Source: IDS-8 sp964607425 (GTDB lineage Bacteria > Pseudomonadota > Gammaproteobacteria > Steroidobacterales > Woeseiaceae). From it: a stretch of DNA of 64,000 bases. Each line of letters begins with the position of its first letter. Position 1 is the first letter of the stretch. This document shows, one piece after another, positions 50,722 through 61,797 of the stretch. The position numbers and the translations under genes are program-made. Below the pieces are notes generated by a model. The model was not told the DNA's origin. It ran no database searches and was given only the letters and a program-made list of their open reading frames with translations. Where the stretch lies: assembly GCA_964607425.1 (NCBI GenBank), contig CAZSKQ010000002.1:1-64000 (forward strand). Direction: 5' to 3'.

Positions 50722-52127
50722 CAAGCGACTACCTCCGTAAAGGCACGCGGGTCGGCGATATGTCCAGCGACCGCGCAGGCCGCCGCCGTGGCCGGGCTCG
50801 CGAGCACGGTGCGGGCGCCCGGGCCCTGCCGGCCCTTGAAGTTGCGGTTCGAGGTGCTTACCGCGAGCTCGCCCGCCGCGACGTCGTCGCCGTTCATCGC
50901 GATGCACATCGAGCAGCCGGGCTCGCGCCACTGTGCCCCGGCCGCGAGGAACACGTCATGCAGGCCTTCGGCCTCGGCCGCGCGCTTGACTGCCTCGGAG
51001 CCGGGTACCACCAGCATGCGCACCCCGGAATCGATGCGGCGCCCGCGCAGGATCGCCGCGGCCTCGCGCAAATCGGACAGGCGGCCATTGGTGCAGGAGC
51101 CGACGAATACCACGTCGACTTTTTCCCCAAGCACCGGCGCACCGGCGCGAAAACCCATGTACCGCAGCGCGTCATGGGCGAGCGCGTCGCCGGCGGCGGG
51201 TACGGTGCGATCGATCGCCACGACCTGGCTCGGGTTAGTGCCCCAGGTGATCGTGGGCGCGAGAGCGGAGGCGTCAATGCGAATCTCGCGGTCGAACGCT
51301 GCCCCGGGGTCGCTCGCGAGCGCCTGCCAGCGCTTCACGGCGGCATCGAAAGCGGCGCCGCGCGGCGCCTTCGGCCGGCCGCGCAGCCAGGCGAACGTGA
51401 CCTCGTCCGGCGCCACCAGCCCGGCCCGGGCTCCGGCCTCGATGGACATGTTGCACAAGGTCATGCGCGCTTCCATGTCGAGGGCGCCGATCGCATCACC
51501 GCGGTACTCGATCACGTACCCGGTGCCGCCGTCCATCCCGAGCTGCCCCACGATGTGCAGGATGAGGTCTTTGGCGCCGCTGCCTCGCGGCAGCTTGCCG
51601 TCCACCGTCACGGCCAGCGTCTTCGGCCGCCGCTGCAGCAGGCACTGGGTAGCCAGCACGTGGCCGACCTCGCTGGTGCCAATGCCGAAGGCCAGCGCGC
51701 CGAAGGCGCCGTGCGTGGCGGTGTGGGAGTCGCCGCAAACGATGGTCATACCGGGTTGGGTCGCGCCGAGCTCGGGACCGATCACGTGCACGATGCCGCG
51801 GGTGCCGGAGCCGAAGCCGTGCAGCTCGATACCGAATGCCGCGCAGTTCGCCTCCAGCGCCGCCACCTGTGCGGCCGCGGCTTCGTTCGCATACGGCAGG
51901 TGCCCGTCGGCACTCGCCGGCAGGGTCGGCGTCGAATGGTCGAGCGTGGCCAGGGTGCGCCCGGGACGGCGCACCGGCAGGCCGCGAGCGGCGAGTTCCG
52001 CGAAGGCCTGTGGCGACGTGACCTCGTGCACCAGGTGCAGGTCGATATAAAGGATCGCCGGGGCGTCGGCCGTCTCCGCGCGGACGCAATGGGCTTCCCA
52101 GATCTTGTCGATGATGGTGCGCGGCAT
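50721..52127 (-). CDS. leuC: 3-isopropylmalate dehydratase large subunit
   Basis: 468 residues, E. coli-like length. The 4Fe-4S cysteines lie in GSCTNGRLSDLREA and EPGCSMCIAMN; other motifs are VCGDSHTATHGAFGALAFGIG and TLCNMSIEAGAR. The start at 52127 (MPRTIIDKIWEAH) matches the family; an upstream ATG at 52151 would overlap ilvE. Confidence 0.97.
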   Translation of the reverse strand: MPRTIIDKIWEAHCVRAETADAPAILYIDLHLVHEVTSPQAFAELAARGLPVRRPGRTLATLDHSTPTLPASADGHLPYANEAAAAQVAALEANCAAFGIELHGFGSGTRGIVHVIGPELGATQPGMTIVCGDSHTATHGAFGALAFGIGTSEVGHVLATQCLLQRRPKTLAVTVDGKLPRGSGAKDLILHIVGQLGMDGGTGYVIEYRGDAIGALDMEARMTLCNMSIEAGARAGLVAPDEVTFAWLRGRPKAPRGAAFDAAVKRWQALASDPGAAFDREIRIDASALAPTITWGTNPSQVVAIDRTVPAAGDALAHDALRYMGFRAGAPVLGEKVDVVFVGSCTNGRLSDLREAAAILRGRRIDSGVRMLVVPGSEAVKRAAEAEGLHDVFLAAGAQWREPGCSMCIAMNGDDVAAGELAVSTSNRNFKGRQGPGARTVLASPATAAACAVAGHIADPRAFTEVVA

Positions 52128-52137
52128 GAGGCTCTCG

Positions 52138-53090
52138 CTAAACGACGGCATTCACGGCTTGCACCGGCGCTGGCGCGGGCAGGCGATCGAGCCAGCCCCA
52201 CCGATCCGCTGTGCGCCCGTCGAACAGGCCGAAGAATTTTTCCTGCAGCAGGGCGGTCACCGGTCCGCGCCTGCCGCTGCCGACAGGATGCCGATCGACC
52301 GAGCAAACGGGGGTGATCTCGGCGGCGGTGCCGGTAAAAAAGACCTCGTCCGCAAGGTAGAGCAGCTCTCGCGGCAGGGGTTGCTCCACGATCGTGAGGC
52401 CGAGGTCGGCGGCGAGCTCGAAGACGGTATCGCGCGTGATGCCGACCAGGATCGATGCCGAGGCCGGCGGCGTGAACAGCACACCCTTGCGCACGATGAA
52501 GAGGTTCTCGCCGCTGCCCTCGCTCAGCGTCCCGTCGGGGGCGAGTGCAATGCCCTCGGCATAGCCGTTGCGTTTTGCTTCCATGGCGATGAGCTGGCTG
52601 TTCAGGTAATTGCCGCCGGCTTTCGCCGCTGTCGGGAAGGTGTTGGGGGCAGCGCGATTCCAGCTCGAGACGCAGGCGTCGATGCCCCGCGCCAGGCCTT
52701 CCTCGCCCAGGTACGCGCCCAGCTCCATCGCCGCGATCATCACCTCCACGGGCGTCTCCGGCTCCGGGCAGACGCCGATACCGCTGACGCCGCGCATCAC
52801 CAGCGGCCGCAGGTAGGCCGAGACCAATCCGTTCGCGCTCACGGCTTCGCGGCAGGCGCTTGCGATTTCCTCCGGCGTGAACGGGATGGTCATGCGATAG
52901 ATTGCCGCCGACGCGAACAGGCGTTCGACGTGATCGGCGAGGCGGAAGATCGCGGGTCCCGTCGGGGTTTCATAGCAGCGGATCCCCTCGAAGACGGAGG
53001 AACCGTAGTGCAGCGCATGCGACATTACATGCACTTTCGCATCCCCCCAGGGAATGAGCTCGCCGTTGAACCAGATGTATTCGGATGTTT

Positions 53091-53094
<4 letters not shown>
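52138..53094 (-). CDS. ilvE: Branched-chain amino-acid aminotransferase
   Basis: 318-residue class IV PLP aminotransferase. It has HALHYGSSVFEGIRCY, YLRPLVMRG, the PLP lysine region NRAAPNTFPTAAKAGGNYLN, LSEGSGENLFIVRKG and EVFFTGTAAEITPV. It performs the final step for valine, leucine and isoleucine. ATG overlaps the leuA stop. Confidence 0.95.
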
Positions 53095-54649
<1,555 letters not shown>

Positions 54650-54653
<4 letters not shown>

Positions 54654-54976
54654 CGGGGCGCTCGCACGGCCCGGGGCCGGCGGTGCACGTCCAGGGCGGC
54701 CTCCAGCACGTCCTGGCAACGCGCGACCTGGCGCAGCAACACGTCGGCGGGCCGGTCGGAATCCAGCGCCAGCGACAGCTTCACGCCCTGCGGCGTCGGA
54801 TGCGTGCTGATTGCGCTGAACCGGAAGCCGCGCCGTTCTACCAGGCCCAGGATGCGCACCAGCGCGCCTTCGCGATCGGCGAGCAGCAGGTTCAGCGCGG
54901 ATGCCGTCGGTTCCGGCGGCGCGGCGCGCGCGCCGGAAGCCTCGCGGTCGGGGGTATCGGGACGATCGGGGTTCAC
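54650..54976 (-). CDS. ilvM: ACT-domain regulatory subunit of acetolactate synthase (IlvM-like)
   Basis: 108 residues: a Pro/Ala/Glu-rich N-terminal 35 residues, then a single ACT domain (LNLLLADREGALVRILGLVERRGFRFSAI). Position directly after the catalytic subunit and small size indicate the regulatory subunit. GTG start with GTGA overlap. The disordered N-terminus is longer than in E. coli IlvM (87). Confidence 0.85.
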
Positions 54977-56670
54977 GGCTGTTTCTCCATCATCTTGTCG
55001 TTCGGGGTATTGGGGGGGACGAGCGGCCACACGTTCGCTCGCGGATCGATCTTCACGTGCAGGCAATAGGGGCCGTCGGCGGCCAGCATCGTGCGGAGCG
55101 CGGCGTCGACCTGGTCGCGCCGTTCGATGGTCGCGGCCCGGATGCCGAAAGCGCGCGCGACTTCAGCGAAGTCCGGGTTGTCGGCGAGATCGACCTCGGA
55201 ATAACGTTCCTCGAAGAACAGCTCCTGCCATTGGCGCACCATGCCGAGCGAGCTGTTGTCGAGCAGGACGATCTTTACCGCCACGCCGTAGCGGCGCAGC
55301 GTGGCTAGCTCCTGGATGTTCATCATGATCGAGCCGTCGCCGGTAACGCAGACGACCTCCGCTTGCGGATTGCCGAGCTTCGCGCCCAGCGCCGCGGGCA
55401 GGCCGAAGCCCATCGTGCCGAGGCCGCCGCTCGTCAAGTGCCGGTTGATGGCGCGGTGGATGCAGTGCTGCGCCACCCACATCTGGTGCTGCCCGACGTC
55501 GGCAGCCACCACCGTGCCGGGCGGCGCGAGCTCACTCATGCGGCGCAGCAATGCCGGTCCGTAGATGTCCGTGCCCGGCGCGTCGTAGCGCGGCTGCGAG
55601 TCCCGCCGCAGCACGTCGCAGCGTGCCTGCCAGGGACCGATGTCCGGCCGGCAGCCGAGTTGCGGGAGAATCGCCCGCAAGTCGCCGACGATATGCACCT
55701 GCGCATAGCGCAGCTTGGAAATTTCGGCCCCGTCGGTGTCGAGGTGGATCACCCGGGCGTGCGGCGCGAACGCGGCCAGCTTGCCGGTGGCGCGGTCGTC
55801 GAAGCGCGCGCCGACGACGATCAGCAGGTCGGACTCCTGCACCGCGAGATTGGCGGCCTTGCTGCCGTGCATGCCGAGCATGCCGAGGAACTGCGGATCG
55901 TCCGTGGGGACGCCACCCAGGCCCTTGAGCGTGCTTACCACCGGAATGCCGGTGTCGCGCACGAGCTGGCGCAGCGCCTGCTCGGCACCCGCAAGCCCCG
56001 CGCCGTAGCCGGTGTAGAACACCGGCCGCCGGCTGGCGGCGATCAGGGTGCGCGCGCGCTGCACGGCGCTGCGCTCGACCGCCGGTGCGGCGGGCGCGGC
56101 CTGGAACTCTCCCGACGGCGCCTCCACCATCGCGACGGCGACGTCCTTGGGCAGATCGATCAGCACCGGACCGGGGCGGCCTTCGCGGGCGATGCGGAAT
56201 GCCTCGTGCACGGTCGCTGCGATCCGCCCCGGATCGCGCAGGATGAAGCTGTGCTTCACGACCGGCAGGGTAATGCCGAAAATGTCGACCTCCTGGAAGG
56301 CATCGGTACCCATCAGCTGCGTCGCTACCTGCCCCGTGATCGCCACCATCGGCACCGAATCGAGGAAGGCGTCGGCGATGCCGGTAACAAGGTTCGTCGC
56401 ACCTGGGCCGCTGGTCGCGAGGCAGACGCCGACGCGACCGGTATGGCGCGCGTAGCCGTTCGCGGCCAGTGCCGCACCCTGCTCGTGCCGCACCAGGATG
56501 TGACGGATGCCGGAATCCACCAGCGCGTCGTACACCGGCATGATCGCGCCGCCCGGATAGCCGAAGACCAGGTCCACCCCTTCGGCTTGCAGCGCGCCCA
56601 GCAGCACATCGGCGCCGCGGGCGCTCGCCGGCGGCGGCGCCACGGCGGGCAAAATGGCCTGTCGACTCAT
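54973..56670 (-). CDS. ilvG: Acetolactate synthase large subunit
   Basis: 565-residue ThDP enzyme. It has LVFGYPGGAIMPVYDAL, the catalytic Glu in VRHEQGAALAANGYAR, MGTDAFQEVD and the ThDP motif VTGDGSIMMNIQELATL. It makes acetolactate and acetohydroxybutyrate. Pairing with an ilvM-like gene and the operon context favour the ilvG name over ilvB or ilvI. Confidence 0.93.
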   Translation of the reverse strand: MSRQAILPAVAPPPASARGADVLLGALQAEGVDLVFGYPGGAIMPVYDALVDSGIRHILVRHEQGAALAANGYARHTGRVGVCLATSGPGATNLVTGIADAFLDSVPMVAITGQVATQLMGTDAFQEVDIFGITLPVVKHSFILRDPGRIAATVHEAFRIAREGRPGPVLIDLPKDVAVAMVEAPSGEFQAAPAAPAVERSAVQRARTLIAASRRPVFYTGYGAGLAGAEQALRQLVRDTGIPVVSTLKGLGGVPTDDPQFLGMLGMHGSKAANLAVQESDLLIVVGARFDDRATGKLAAFAPHARVIHLDTDGAEISKLRYAQVHIVGDLRAILPQLGCRPDIGPWQARCDVLRRDSQPRYDAPGTDIYGPALLRRMSELAPPGTVVAADVGQHQMWVAQHCIHRAINRHLTSGGLGTMGFGLPAALGAKLGNPQAEVVCVTGDGSIMMNIQELATLRRYGVAVKIVLLDNSSLGMVRQWQELFFEERYSEVDLADNPDFAEVARAFGIRAATIERRDQVDAALRTMLAADGPYCLHVKIDPRANVWPLVPPNTPNDKMMEKQP

Positions 56671-57704
56671 CCCGTGGCTGCCTTCTTCGGGGCAGGCGCT
56701 GCGGCTTGGTCTTCCGGTTCTTCCTCCAGCCAGCTCATCGAGGCGCGCAGGCGCCGGCCGACGGTTTCAATCGGGTGCTCGATGTCGCGCTGCTTGAGCG
56801 ATTGATAGCGCTCGCGACCGCTGCGGTGCTCCGTCACCCACTCGCGCGCAAACTGGCCGTCCTGGATTTCGCGCAGGATGGCGCGCATCTGTTTGCGAGT
56901 GTGCTCGTCCACCACCCGCGGGCCGCGGGTGAGGTCGCCGTACTGTGCGGTCTCGGAGATGAAGCGGTGCATCTTGGCAAGCCCGCCCTCGTGCAGCAGG
57001 TCGACGATCAGCTTCAGCTCATGCAGGCATTCGAAGTAGGCGACTTCCGGCTGGTAGCCGGCCTCGACCAGGGTTTCGAAGCCCATCAAAACCAGCTCGG
57101 TGGCACCGCCGCAGAGCACCGCCTGTTCGCCGAACAGGTCGGTTTCGGTTTCCTCGCCGAACGAGGTTTCGATTACGCCGCCGCGGGTGCCGCCGATGCC
57201 GTGCGCGTAGGCCAGCGCCAGTTCCTTCGCCTTGCCGGTGGCGTCATGGTGAACGGCCATCAGGCAGGGCACGCCGCGGCCCTGCTCGTACTGGCGTCGT
57301 ACCAGTGCACCCGGGCCCTTGGGCGCGACCAGCACGACGTCGAGATCGGCGCGCGCCTCGATCTGTTTGAAGTGCACGTTGAAGCCGTGCGCGAACAGGA
57401 GCGCCGCGCCTTGCCGCGCATGCGGGGCGATGACCTCGCGATACAGCTCGGCCTGCGTCATATCCGGCGTCAAAAGCGCGATCAGGTCGGCGGCCGGTAT
57501 CGCGCGCTCCGGCAAGTCGACCGCGAGCCCGTCGCGCGCCGCCTGCTCGAAGCTCGCACCGGGGCGTGCCGCGACCATGACCCGGTAGCCGGAGTCATGC
57601 AGGTTGCGGGCATGGGCGCGGCCCTGGCTGCCGTAGCCGTATACCACGATAGTCTGGCTCTGGAGAGCGGCGGGGTTCGCGTCGGCGATGGAATAACTCT
57701 TCAT
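56667..57704 (-). CDS. ilvC: Ketol-acid reductoisomerase, class I
   Basis: 345 residues, short class I form. NADPH site VVYGYGSQGRAHARNLHDSG, PKGPGALVRRQYEQGRGVPC and metal ligands in TETDLFGEQAVLCGG and YFECLHELKLIVDLL. GGAGCAGACA precedes ATG 57704. A Pro/Ala/Lys-rich tail of about 20 residues follows the core. Starts 20 bases after ilvD. Confidence 0.96.
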   Translation of the reverse strand: MKSYSIADANPAALQSQTIVVYGYGSQGRAHARNLHDSGYRVMVAARPGASFEQAARDGLAVDLPERAIPAADLIALLTPDMTQAELYREVIAPHARQGAALLFAHGFNVHFKQIEARADLDVVLVAPKGPGALVRRQYEQGRGVPCLMAVHHDATGKAKELALAYAHGIGGTRGGVIETSFGEETETDLFGEQAVLCGGATELVLMGFETLVEAGYQPEVAYFECLHELKLIVDLLHEGGLAKMHRFISETAQYGDLTRGPRVVDEHTRKQMRAILREIQDGQFAREWVTEHRSGRERYQSLKQRDIEHPIETVGRRLRASMSWLEEEPEDQAAAPAPKKAATG

Positions 57705-57724
57705 TGTCTGCTCCGCAGTCAAGG

Positions 57725-59473
57725 TTAAAGAACGGGTAGGAAAGGGGTCCAGAGGATCTCGCTGCGCGACGAAGGTGCGCACGATTCCCTTGCCGGCGCA
57801 TAAGCGACCGCTCCGGCGCGCGGTTTCGGGAACGCCGTGCAGGCGCCGGTCGAGGCGGAGCTCACGCTGGCAGCGAACTTGGCCAGGGCACCGCTCGCTT
57901 CCGCCTCGCGCGGTGAGCGCCAGGAGCTCGTGCGCGCGGCGAGGTCGGCGTCGGTCGAGAGCGTACGCGCTTCGACATCGATGACGATACGATCGCCATC
58001 CCGCAGCTTGCCGATGGGGCCGCCGAGCGCCGCTTCCGGGCAGACGTGGCCGACCATGAAGCCGTGGGTAGCGCCGGAAAACCGGCCATCGGTGATCAGT
58101 GCGACCTCACCGCCGAGGCCCTGCCCGATGAGCGCGGCCGTCACGGCCAGCATCTCGCGCATGCCGGGGCCGCCGACCGGGCCTTCGCCGCGGATCACGA
58201 TCACGTCGCCGGCCGCGACCTGCCGTTTCTCGATCGCGGCGAAGCAGTCCTCTTCGCAGTCGAAAACGCGCGCCGTGCCTGCGAAGCGCAGTGCGCTGTG
58301 TCCCGCGAGCTTCACCACGCAGCCTTCCGGTGCGAGATTGCCATACAGGATGCCGAAGCCGCCGCGCGCCTTGAGCGGTGCGCTGGCGGAGAAAATCACC
58401 TGCTGCCCGTTCCGTTCCTGTGCGCGTTCGATCTCCGCGAACAGCGAGTCGCCGCTGGCGGTTTCGATGTCGCGCAGCAGCCCGGCTTCCCGCAGGCGCG
58501 CTCCCAGGAGGCGCGCGCCGCCCGCCAGGTACATGTCCGGAGCCATGTAGCGGCCACCCGGCTTCAGGTCGGCGATGACCGGGGTCTCGCGGCTGATCGC
58601 GTCGAACTCGTCCAGCTCGAACCGGATGCCGGCTTCGCGTGCGATCGCAAGCAGGTGGAGGATCGCGTTGGTTGAACCCGCGGTCGCGGTTACCGCAACC
58701 GCGGCATTGCGGATGGATTCGGCGGTGACGAAGCGACGCGCACTCCGCTCTTCGCGCACCAGCCGCATGACGTGCTTGCCGCATTCGCGCGCCGCGTCGC
58801 GTTTCGCGGGATCCGGTGCGGGGATGTCGTTCAGGCCCATCGGCGCAAGACCGAGGAACGCCGTCGCCAGCGCCATCGTGTTGGCGGTGAACTGGCCGCC
58901 ACAGGCGCCGGCCCCGGGGCAGGCGGTCTTCTCGATCTCGAGGAGCTCGGCATCGTCCATGCTGCCGGCCGCATGCGCCCCGACCGCTTCGAACACGTCC
59001 TGGATGGTAGTGCTCCGGTCGCGGTGGCAGCCGGGCAGGATACTGCCGCCGTACAGCATCAGGCCCGGCAGGTCGAGTCGCGCCAGCGCCATCGCCGCGG
59101 CGGGGATCGTTTTGTCGCAACCGCACAGTACGACGAGTCCGTCGAGGCAATGGCCGCGCACGGCGAGCTCGATCGAATCGGCAATGAGTTCCCTCGAAGC
59201 GAGCGAAGCCCGCATCCCCGACGTGCCCATTGCAATGCCATCGGTTACCGCGATGGTATTGAATTCGACCGGCGTGCCGCCGGCGGCCAGGATGCCGGCA
59301 CGCACATCCTGCGCGAGGTCGCGCAAGTTCAGGTTGCAGGGTGAGACGTCCGACCAGCTGTGCACAACCGCAATCAGCGGTTTCGCGATCGCCGCGTCGT
59401 CGAGCCCCGTCGCGCGCAGCATGGCGCGGGCGGGGGCGCGTGAGGGTCCGTGTTTGATGGCGTCGCTTTTCAC
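57725..59473 (-). CDS. ilvD: Dihydroxy-acid dehydratase
   Basis: 582 residues. Fe-S and metal cysteines: SWSDVSPCNLNLRDLAQDV, LCGCDKTIPAAAMALAR and CPGAGACGGQFTANTM. It is the third common step for all branched-chain amino acids. GTG start at 59473, the first structural gene after the attenuator. After the usual family end (SVSSASTGA) about 33 extra residues continue to the stop, low-complexity and probably unstructured. Confidence 0.95.
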   Translation of the reverse strand: MKSDAIKHGPSRAPARAMLRATGLDDAAIAKPLIAVVHSWSDVSPCNLNLRDLAQDVRAGILAAGGTPVEFNTIAVTDGIAMGTSGMRASLASRELIADSIELAVRGHCLDGLVVLCGCDKTIPAAAMALARLDLPGLMLYGGSILPGCHRDRSTTIQDVFEAVGAHAAGSMDDAELLEIEKTACPGAGACGGQFTANTMALATAFLGLAPMGLNDIPAPDPAKRDAARECGKHVMRLVREERSARRFVTAESIRNAAVAVTATAGSTNAILHLLAIAREAGIRFELDEFDAISRETPVIADLKPGGRYMAPDMYLAGGARLLGARLREAGLLRDIETASGDSLFAEIERAQERNGQQVIFSASAPLKARGGFGILYGNLAPEGCVVKLAGHSALRFAGTARVFDCEEDCFAAIEKRQVAAGDVIVIRGEGPVGGPGMREMLAVTAALIGQGLGGEVALITDGRFSGATHGFMVGHVCPEAALGGPIGKLRDGDRIVIDVEARTLSTDADLAARTSSWRSPREAEASGALAKFAASVSSASTGACTAFPKPRAGAVAYAPARESCAPSSRSEILWTPFLPVL

Positions 59474-59535
59474 TTTACTTGTTCTCCATCGCGGGGCGGC
59501 GATGGCCTGGACCTTTTTGCGTACCCCTGAAAAGC

Positions 59536-59569
59536 AAAAACCCCGCACTGGTTGCCCGGTGCGGGGTTT
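59536..59569 (-). terminator. ilv attenuator (Rho-independent terminator)
   Basis: On the minus strand AAACCCCGCAC pairs with GTGCGGGGTTT around a 10-base loop (CGGGCAACCA), followed by TTTTT, GC and TTTT. It lies between the leader peptide stop and ilvD. Upstream, CTTAGG and CCTAAG (between 59575 and 59607) can pair as a competing structure. Confidence 0.92.
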
Positions 59570-59599
59570 GGAGTCTTAGGGTTTCGCTGAAGTCTGGGC

Positions 59600-59725
59600 C
59601 TAAGTCGCCGTTCCGCACCTATGTCGGCTAATAAGTACGAGTACGAGTACGAGGCCCGACGCAAGATCGACCGACGGCAGCACGCCGGTGTCGAGGGTCT
59701 TCACGATGGGTCCAAACTTCAGCAT
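59600..59725 (-). CDS. ilvL: ilv leader peptide with LVLVLVLI run
   Basis: 41 residues from ATG 59725 (MLKFGPIVKTLDTG...) to TAG 59602-59600. Codons 25-32 (59653-59630) read Leu-Val-Leu-Val-Leu-Val-Leu-Ile, and further Leu/Val codons precede them. Ribosome stalling there when Leu, Val or Ile is scarce would prevent the terminator downstream from forming, the classical attenuation mechanism. The ATG is only about 7 bases after the -10 box, so it may be read leaderless. The exact start is uncertain; the stalling codons are clear. Confidence 0.85.
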   Translation of the reverse strand: MLKFGPIVKTLDTGVLPSVDLASGLVLVLVLISRHRCGTAT

Positions 59726-59732
59726 GGGTCCG

Positions 59733-59761
59733 ATGTTCGCGGCAAGCTGCGCGTGTGTCAA
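59733..59761 (-). promoter_or_regulatory. ilv operon promoter
   Basis: TTGACA (59761-59756), 17-base spacer, GAACAT (59738-59733). The -35 is perfect, the -10 weak. It lies between the ridA stop and the leader peptide. Confidence 0.6.
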
Positions 59762-59799
59762 CTGTTTTCTTGCGGATGCGTGGCGCGCGGGCCTTTAGT

Positions 59800-60204
59800 C
59801 TACGAAGCGACCGCGGTGGCTTCCACTTCGATGAGGAAATCCGGCATGGCAAGCGATGCGACACCCAGCAGCGTATTGGCTGCAGGCGTGACGTCGCCGT
59901 AGAAATTCGCCAGTGCGGCGCCGATCACGTCCAGCTTGTCGGGCGAGTAGTCGACGACATAGGTGCGCAACCGGACGACGTTCGCCGGGGTCATGCCGGC
60001 GGCGGTCAGCACTTCTTTAAGGTTCCTGCATACCTGCGCGCACTGTGCTTCGAGGTCGCCCGGGCCTACCAGGTTTCCCGCGTCATCCCAGGCGACCTGG
60101 CCTGCCAGGTGCAAAACCCGGCCACCCTTGCTCTCGATGGCGTGAGAGAAGCCGAACTGTATCGAGTTGTACATGTGTTCGGGATTGATCGCGGTACGGC
60201 TCAC
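59800..60204 (-). CDS. RidA family enamine/imine deaminase
   Basis: 134 residues of the RidA/YER057c fold. It contains HLAGQVAWDDAGNLVGPGDL, VVRLRTYVVDY with the conserved Arg, PAANTLLGVASLAMPDFLIEVE. RidA proteins hydrolyse reactive enamines such as 2-aminoacrylate made by threonine deaminase, and this gene lies directly upstream of the ilv operon that ends with ilvA. The subfamily (true RidA or Rid2-7) is not certain. Confidence 0.88.
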   Translation of the reverse strand: MSRTAINPEHMYNSIQFGFSHAIESKGGRVLHLAGQVAWDDAGNLVGPGDLEAQCAQVCRNLKEVLTAAGMTPANVVRLRTYVVDYSPDKLDVIGAALANFYGDVTPAANTLLGVASLAMPDFLIEVEATAVAS

Positions 60205-60357
60205 TGCAGGCTCCTTTTACTTTTACTTGAGTTTCAATGCGAGCTTGCCTTTTACCATACGGCACGATGCCGAGCCACGTTACCCGCCCGTCTGTTTACT
60301 ACGGCTTCTGCCGCGGCATACAATCCGCCGCGACGTATCCCCCGCCCGTACACTGCG

Positions 60358-61449
60358 ATGCCGCATGCCATGAATATCGTATTTCGCCAACTATTCGACT
60401 CCCGCTCCTCCACCTACACTTACCTCCTCGCAGATCCCGATGCCGGGGAAGCGCTGGTGATCGATCCCGTGTTCGCGCAGGTACAGCGCTACGTGGCCTT
60501 GCTGCAGGAACTCGACCTGCGTCTCCTGTACGCGCTCGACACGCACGTCCACGCCGACCACGTGACCGGCGCATGGCTGCTGAAGCAACTGGTGGGCAGC
60601 GGGATTGCGGTTTCCGCGCATGCAGGCGCCAGCGGCATGGACCTGGCACTGAAGGATGGCGACAGGATCGGGTTCGGAGCGCGTTTCCTGGAAGCGCTGG
60701 AGACGCCCGGACATACGGACGGCTGCATGACGTTTGTCCTGGACGACAAGAGCATGGCCTTTACCGGCGATGCGCTGCTGATCCGCGGCACCGGCCGCAC
60801 CGATTTTCAGCAGGGGAATGCGCACGCGTTGTATCGCTCGATCACCGGGAAGATATTCGCGCTGCCCGACAGCTGCCTGGTCTACCCGGCGCACGATTAT
60901 CGCGGGTTGACCGTGAGCAGTGTCGGCGAGGAGCGGCGTCACAACCCGAGAATCGGCGGCGAGCGCGACGAACGTGATTTCGTGGGCTTCGTCAGCAATC
61001 TCAACCTTCCGCACCCGAAGCAGATCGATTCCGCCCTGCCCGCGAACCTGAAGTGCGGCGAGATCGACCTCGACGGCATGCACACGCAGACGTGGGCGCC
61101 GCTTCGTTATACGTATGCCGGCATCGCGGAGATCGATCCCGATTGGGTTGCCGATTACGGGCAGGAGTTGCAGATCATCGACGTGCGCGAGCCGGACGAG
61201 TTCGTCGGGCCGCTCGGTCACATTGCCGGGGCGCGGCTGATTCCGCTGTCGCAGCTTCCGCAGCACGTCGACACGCTTGCCCTGGAGCAGCCGATTGTCG
61301 TGGTCTGCCGATCCGGCGGGCGCTCCACCCAGGCCGCGGTGCTGCTCGAGAAGGCGGGAGCCCGGCGGGCCGCCAACCTGACCGGCGGCATGCTTGCCTG
61401 GCACGAGCAGGGATTGCCGGTCGTTCGGGATGAACCGGTAACCGATTAG
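60358..61449 (+). CDS. Persulfide dioxygenase-like / rhodanese fusion protein
   Basis: 363 residues. The N-terminal metallo-beta-lactamase domain (about 1-235) is ETHE1-like: THVHADHVTGAWLLK, ETPGHTDGCMTFVL, FTGDALLIRGTGRTDFQ and VYPAHDYRG. The C-terminal rhodanese domain (about 260-355) has the active loop VVVCRSGGRST with catalytic Cys. Such fusions oxidise glutathione persulfide to sulfite and transfer sulfane sulfur. Start could be 60358 or 60370; no ribosome site is evident. Confidence 0.92.
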   Translation: MPHAMNIVFRQLFDSRSSTYTYLLADPDAGEALVIDPVFAQVQRYVALLQELDLRLLYALDTHVHADHVTGAWLLKQLVGSGIAVSAHAGASGMDLALKDGDRIGFGARFLEALETPGHTDGCMTFVLDDKSMAFTGDALLIRGTGRTDFQQGNAHALYRSITGKIFALPDSCLVYPAHDYRGLTVSSVGEERRHNPRIGGERDERDFVGFVSNLNLPHPKQIDSALPANLKCGEIDLDGMHTQTWAPLRYTYAGIAEIDPDWVADYGQELQIIDVREPDEFVGPLGHIAGARLIPLSQLPQHVDTLALEQPIVVVCRSGGRSTQAAVLLEKAGARRAANLTGGMLAWHEQGLPVVRDEPVTD

Positions 61450-61797
61450 CTGCCTGCCCGTGGCCGGCGGTGAGGCGCCTCCGGCGTAACGCTGCCTTGC
61501 GCCAGCGCCCATGACCATGGTGGTGGACTTCATCCACCGGGCCACGGGGTCCACGCCATTCCCTTTCCAGCCACCCGGTCCGGGCCTCGCCCGGTAATCA
61601 TTGCCATTTTTTGACGGCTGTATTACTTTCGAATTTGCTGGGTAAATCACTCTGCAACATTTATCCAGCGATGAGCAGACCGCTCGGGCACAAATGATCC
61701 GGACAGTCCATATGGGGCTTTCTACTCGAGCATGGGGCAGCTTTATGGCTGCCGCGGCCGTGTTGTGTCCGCGTCAACGGGGGGAGGAGGGAGGCAT
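61450..61797. other. Intergenic region upstream of the pirin gene
   Basis: About 350 bases. The right half (61600-61700) is AT-rich and probably contains the pirin promoter. GGGAGGAGGGAGG (61782-61794) is the ribosome site. No gene or repeat was recognised. Confidence 0.5.

Noticed and set aside
59470..59664. Open frame beginning MRRASYSYSYLL upstream of ilvD
   Set aside because: It is the wrong frame of the ilv leader: the YSYSY run is the out-of-frame reading of the Leu/Val codons, and it reads through the attenuator hairpin.
59755..60357. 200-codon N-terminal extension of the persulfide dioxygenase frame
   Set aside because: It lies antisense to ridA and shows no domain; the fusion protein clearly begins near 60358-60370.
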